Assembly: GCA_905183005.1 (NCBI GenBank)
Contig: CAJJDO010000085.1
Span: 66,470 to 130,469 of the forward strand
DNA from: Paramecium pentaurelia
Taxonomy: Eukaryota; Ciliophora; Oligohymenophorea; Peniculida; Parameciidae
DNA length: 64,000 bases
Direction of reading: 5' to 3'
In this document: positions 62,102 to 64,000 of the stretch, piece by piece
Numbering within the stretch: the stretch's first letter is position 1
How the letters are laid out: each line of letters opens with the position of its first letter
Made by a program: the position numbers and the translations under genes
Notes under the pieces: model-generated
What the model saw: only the letters and a program-made list of their open reading frames with translations
Told to the model about the DNA's origin: nothing
Databases searched by the model: none

Positions 62102-64000
62102 TCAAGTTTTTAAGGCAGTATCAGGAATTGTAATACATCTTAAAGTATCTAATCTTATTTCTGGAGAATCATTATAGCAATTGATGACTGATTAATTTCC
62201 AAAATGATTAAGTTATTGCCAATCATCATCTCTTTTGATAAATAAGGAAGGATCAAAGGAATGAATTGGTATTAAATGTAAATCCTAATTCATACTTTTA
62301 TAAATAAAAAATTAAATTTTGTAGAATTGCTTACCTGTTTTTCTAATTGTCATTTTATCAAAAGGCCCTAGATTTCTAATTATTAATAATGAAATAGACA
62401 CATCAAGATCCAAAGGCCGTTTATCATTAGTTTTTATTTCTTATAAGGTTTTTGGATTTATTATAGGAAATTTTCTGAGTTCAATTTTAGTACCTGTTGA
62501 ATTTTTGAATAAAATTTATATATTAATTATAGGTTAAGGGGGATAAGATTGATCAAATCCTTCATCTAAATCTATGTAGATTTCATCTGAATATTGCATA
62601 GCAAATTTAGTTAAATTAAAAAATAGCTATGAGATTTGTTTCATATCAGATTTAATATTAAGTTCTTAAATTTTAGTTTTTAAAACAAAATTTCTAGTCA
62701 TAATTTAATCAATTTTTCTATAATATTTCAATTTTTCAAATAATTCTTCAATAACTTAAATCAAATTAAATCTTGTAATTGAAATTCTTCTAAACTCAGA
62801 ATTAGCTTAAAAATAATCAGATATATTATAAAATTAATTATATGCAATATAAAGTTAAGAATTTATATACTTTAGAAAAGAATATTCTTTATTTTTTATT
62901 ACATTCTTTTTATTGTTTTATTGATATTTTAACATTCTATTAAGAACTATCAAAGCAACTCTAATTTAAGTAGTAAATATGTCTGAAAAATAGTTTAGTA
63001 ATTTCAATGTTGCTTTATTTTGTAATTTAAGTTTATCTACAAATTATTACTTCTATTATTCAGTTATTAATAATATTGCACATGGTTCAGTATCATAACA
63101 TTTAATAACTTTGATTATGTAAGATTCACCTGTTGTAAATCCAAATATATGATGTTAATGTTCTAAATATTTATTTTCATAACTTTATAAGCTTTGTAAT
63201 TTTTTTCTATCTGTAAATAAATAAAATAAAAATTGTTCCAAATTCATTTTTGCAGATCTCATTTTCATTGATGTTTGTTTCTCTATATCTTAACTAGAAG
63301 ATGAGATATTAATTTTGCGTAAAAATTATTAAAAAGCATATTGATCTTCTTCATTCAAATATTAATTATAATCTTCTGATTTTAGAAGGAATGATCGTTT
63401 TGTTTCAATAAAATGCACAACATAATATTTCATATCTAGATTTTCCCTTATTGTGTTCTCAATTGTCAAATGCTTAAAATATTGAAGATAAGTTAATCTT
63501 AATAATTATTGCTAGTATCTCTATTATTGATAGTAAAGAATGATATATAAGAAGAATTTAACTATTTACTGCCAAATTGGTTCTGCCTTATTGGGAATCA
63601 TAATGAGATATATTAGGTAAATAAATAACAAAAGGAATGCTTTTTGAATTGTATCCATCATATTTATCATTCTTAAAGTAAAATTAAATATCTATACGTT
63701 AAACTTAAAATGGCTAAGAAATAACCATCAATAAACTAATATCTTTCAGGATGTACATTCAAATACTATGAAGTTGCATAGAATAAATTAAATAGTAGAA
63801 TTCCAATCAGAATTAAAATCTCATATACTCTTATGCATTTTTTCTAAAATTTTAAGCTAAATATCACTATCAATCCCAAAATGATATTTAAACTTACTAC
63901 AAACCAACTTGATGAAAATACTTTTTCAATTGTGTAATAAATTATAAGTGGGAGTATAATTACCTTCTGAATTAATTGAAACCTTATTCGAAACTTTTTC
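62102..64000 (-). CDS. Multi-pass membrane protein with degenerate sensor-kinase-like body (5' end beyond the window)
   Basis: The frame is open to position 64000, so the start lies outside. A 26-nt intron (GTATAG...TTTAAG) lies near 63690. Five or more hydrophobic helices come first (SWFVVSLNIILGLIVIFSLK, ILILIGILLFNLFYA, LLLFIYLIYLIMIP), then more than 500 cytosolic residues: FGFTTGESYIIKVIKC (PAS-like feel), TLKLLNYFSDIFTTQIRVAL (where a HisKA helix would be, but without His), and a segment ending FFIYKS possibly a degenerate ATPase half. Many ciliate membrane proteins have this layout of histidine-kinase descent. No active-site residue is found, so it is structural or an unrelated sensor. 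Family call is low confidence; the gene itself is solid. Confidence 0.7.

Overview
The window is ciliate nuclear DNA, almost certainly a Paramecium macronuclear chromosome. TAA and TAG are read as glutamine and TGA is the only stop: every convincing gene here is riddled with in-frame TAA/TAG yet ends at a TGA. Introns are tiny (mostly 20-30 nt, GT...AG, usually starting GTA), intergenic gaps are often only 25-150 nt, and the DNA is very AT-rich. Standard-code ORF calls therefore only give fragments; all models below were rebuilt by hand with genetic code 6 and intron phase. Where the predicted introns were removed, coding length is a multiple of three.

Layout. 1-4444: the 5' end of a secreted phospholipase B-like protein (minus), then a gene-poor stretch holding two paralogous helix-turn-helix genes. 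4445-7312: coiled-coil proteins. 7544-8300: BAH-PHD chromatin reader. 8301-10706: mostly empty, with small genes. 11037-16013: a large coiled-coil protein, a Nab2/ZC3H14-like zinc-finger protein carrying 214 consecutive asparagines, a small basic protein and a synaptobrevin-like SNARE. 16891-20712: a small gene and a voltage-sensor/class III nucleotide cyclase fusion. 21045-28184: H-type-lectin-like protein, several coiled-coil/Q-rich proteins, and an acylated-type MGNGCS protein. 28263-34764: ULK-like kinase, small basic protein, unknown protein, small membrane protein, and PRP28 helicase, the last divergent from CDC5 (34937-37256). 37253-41447: PDI-like protein, probable axonemal protein, chromo-shadow-like protein, GSK3 kinase, small basic protein. 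41920-45361: coiled-coil protein, probable PP1 regulator, DHHC palmitoyltransferase. 46036-56205: a NFX1/SAC3 fusion, double cystatin, TM9SF nonaspanin, ammonium-transporter pseudogene, second lectin-like paralogue. 56374-64000: class V PLP enzyme, small membrane protein, Rab1-like GTPase, small proteins, and the 5'-truncated end of a membrane sensor-kinase-like protein.

The genes are not an operon; they form tightly packed divergent and convergent pairs of unrelated housekeeping functions (splicing, membrane traffic, signalling, chromatin). The most interesting items are the cyclase with a voltage sensor but no visible pore, the NFX1-type zinc finger fused to a SAC3/GANP mRNA-export domain, the giant pure poly-Asn tract in an RNA-binding protein, a SILK+KVTF candidate PP1 regulator, a SNARE with Asn at the zero layer, and the two HTH genes in the gene-poor left arm. 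Limits: all models are from reading by eye; no similarity search, GC computation or RNA evidence was available.
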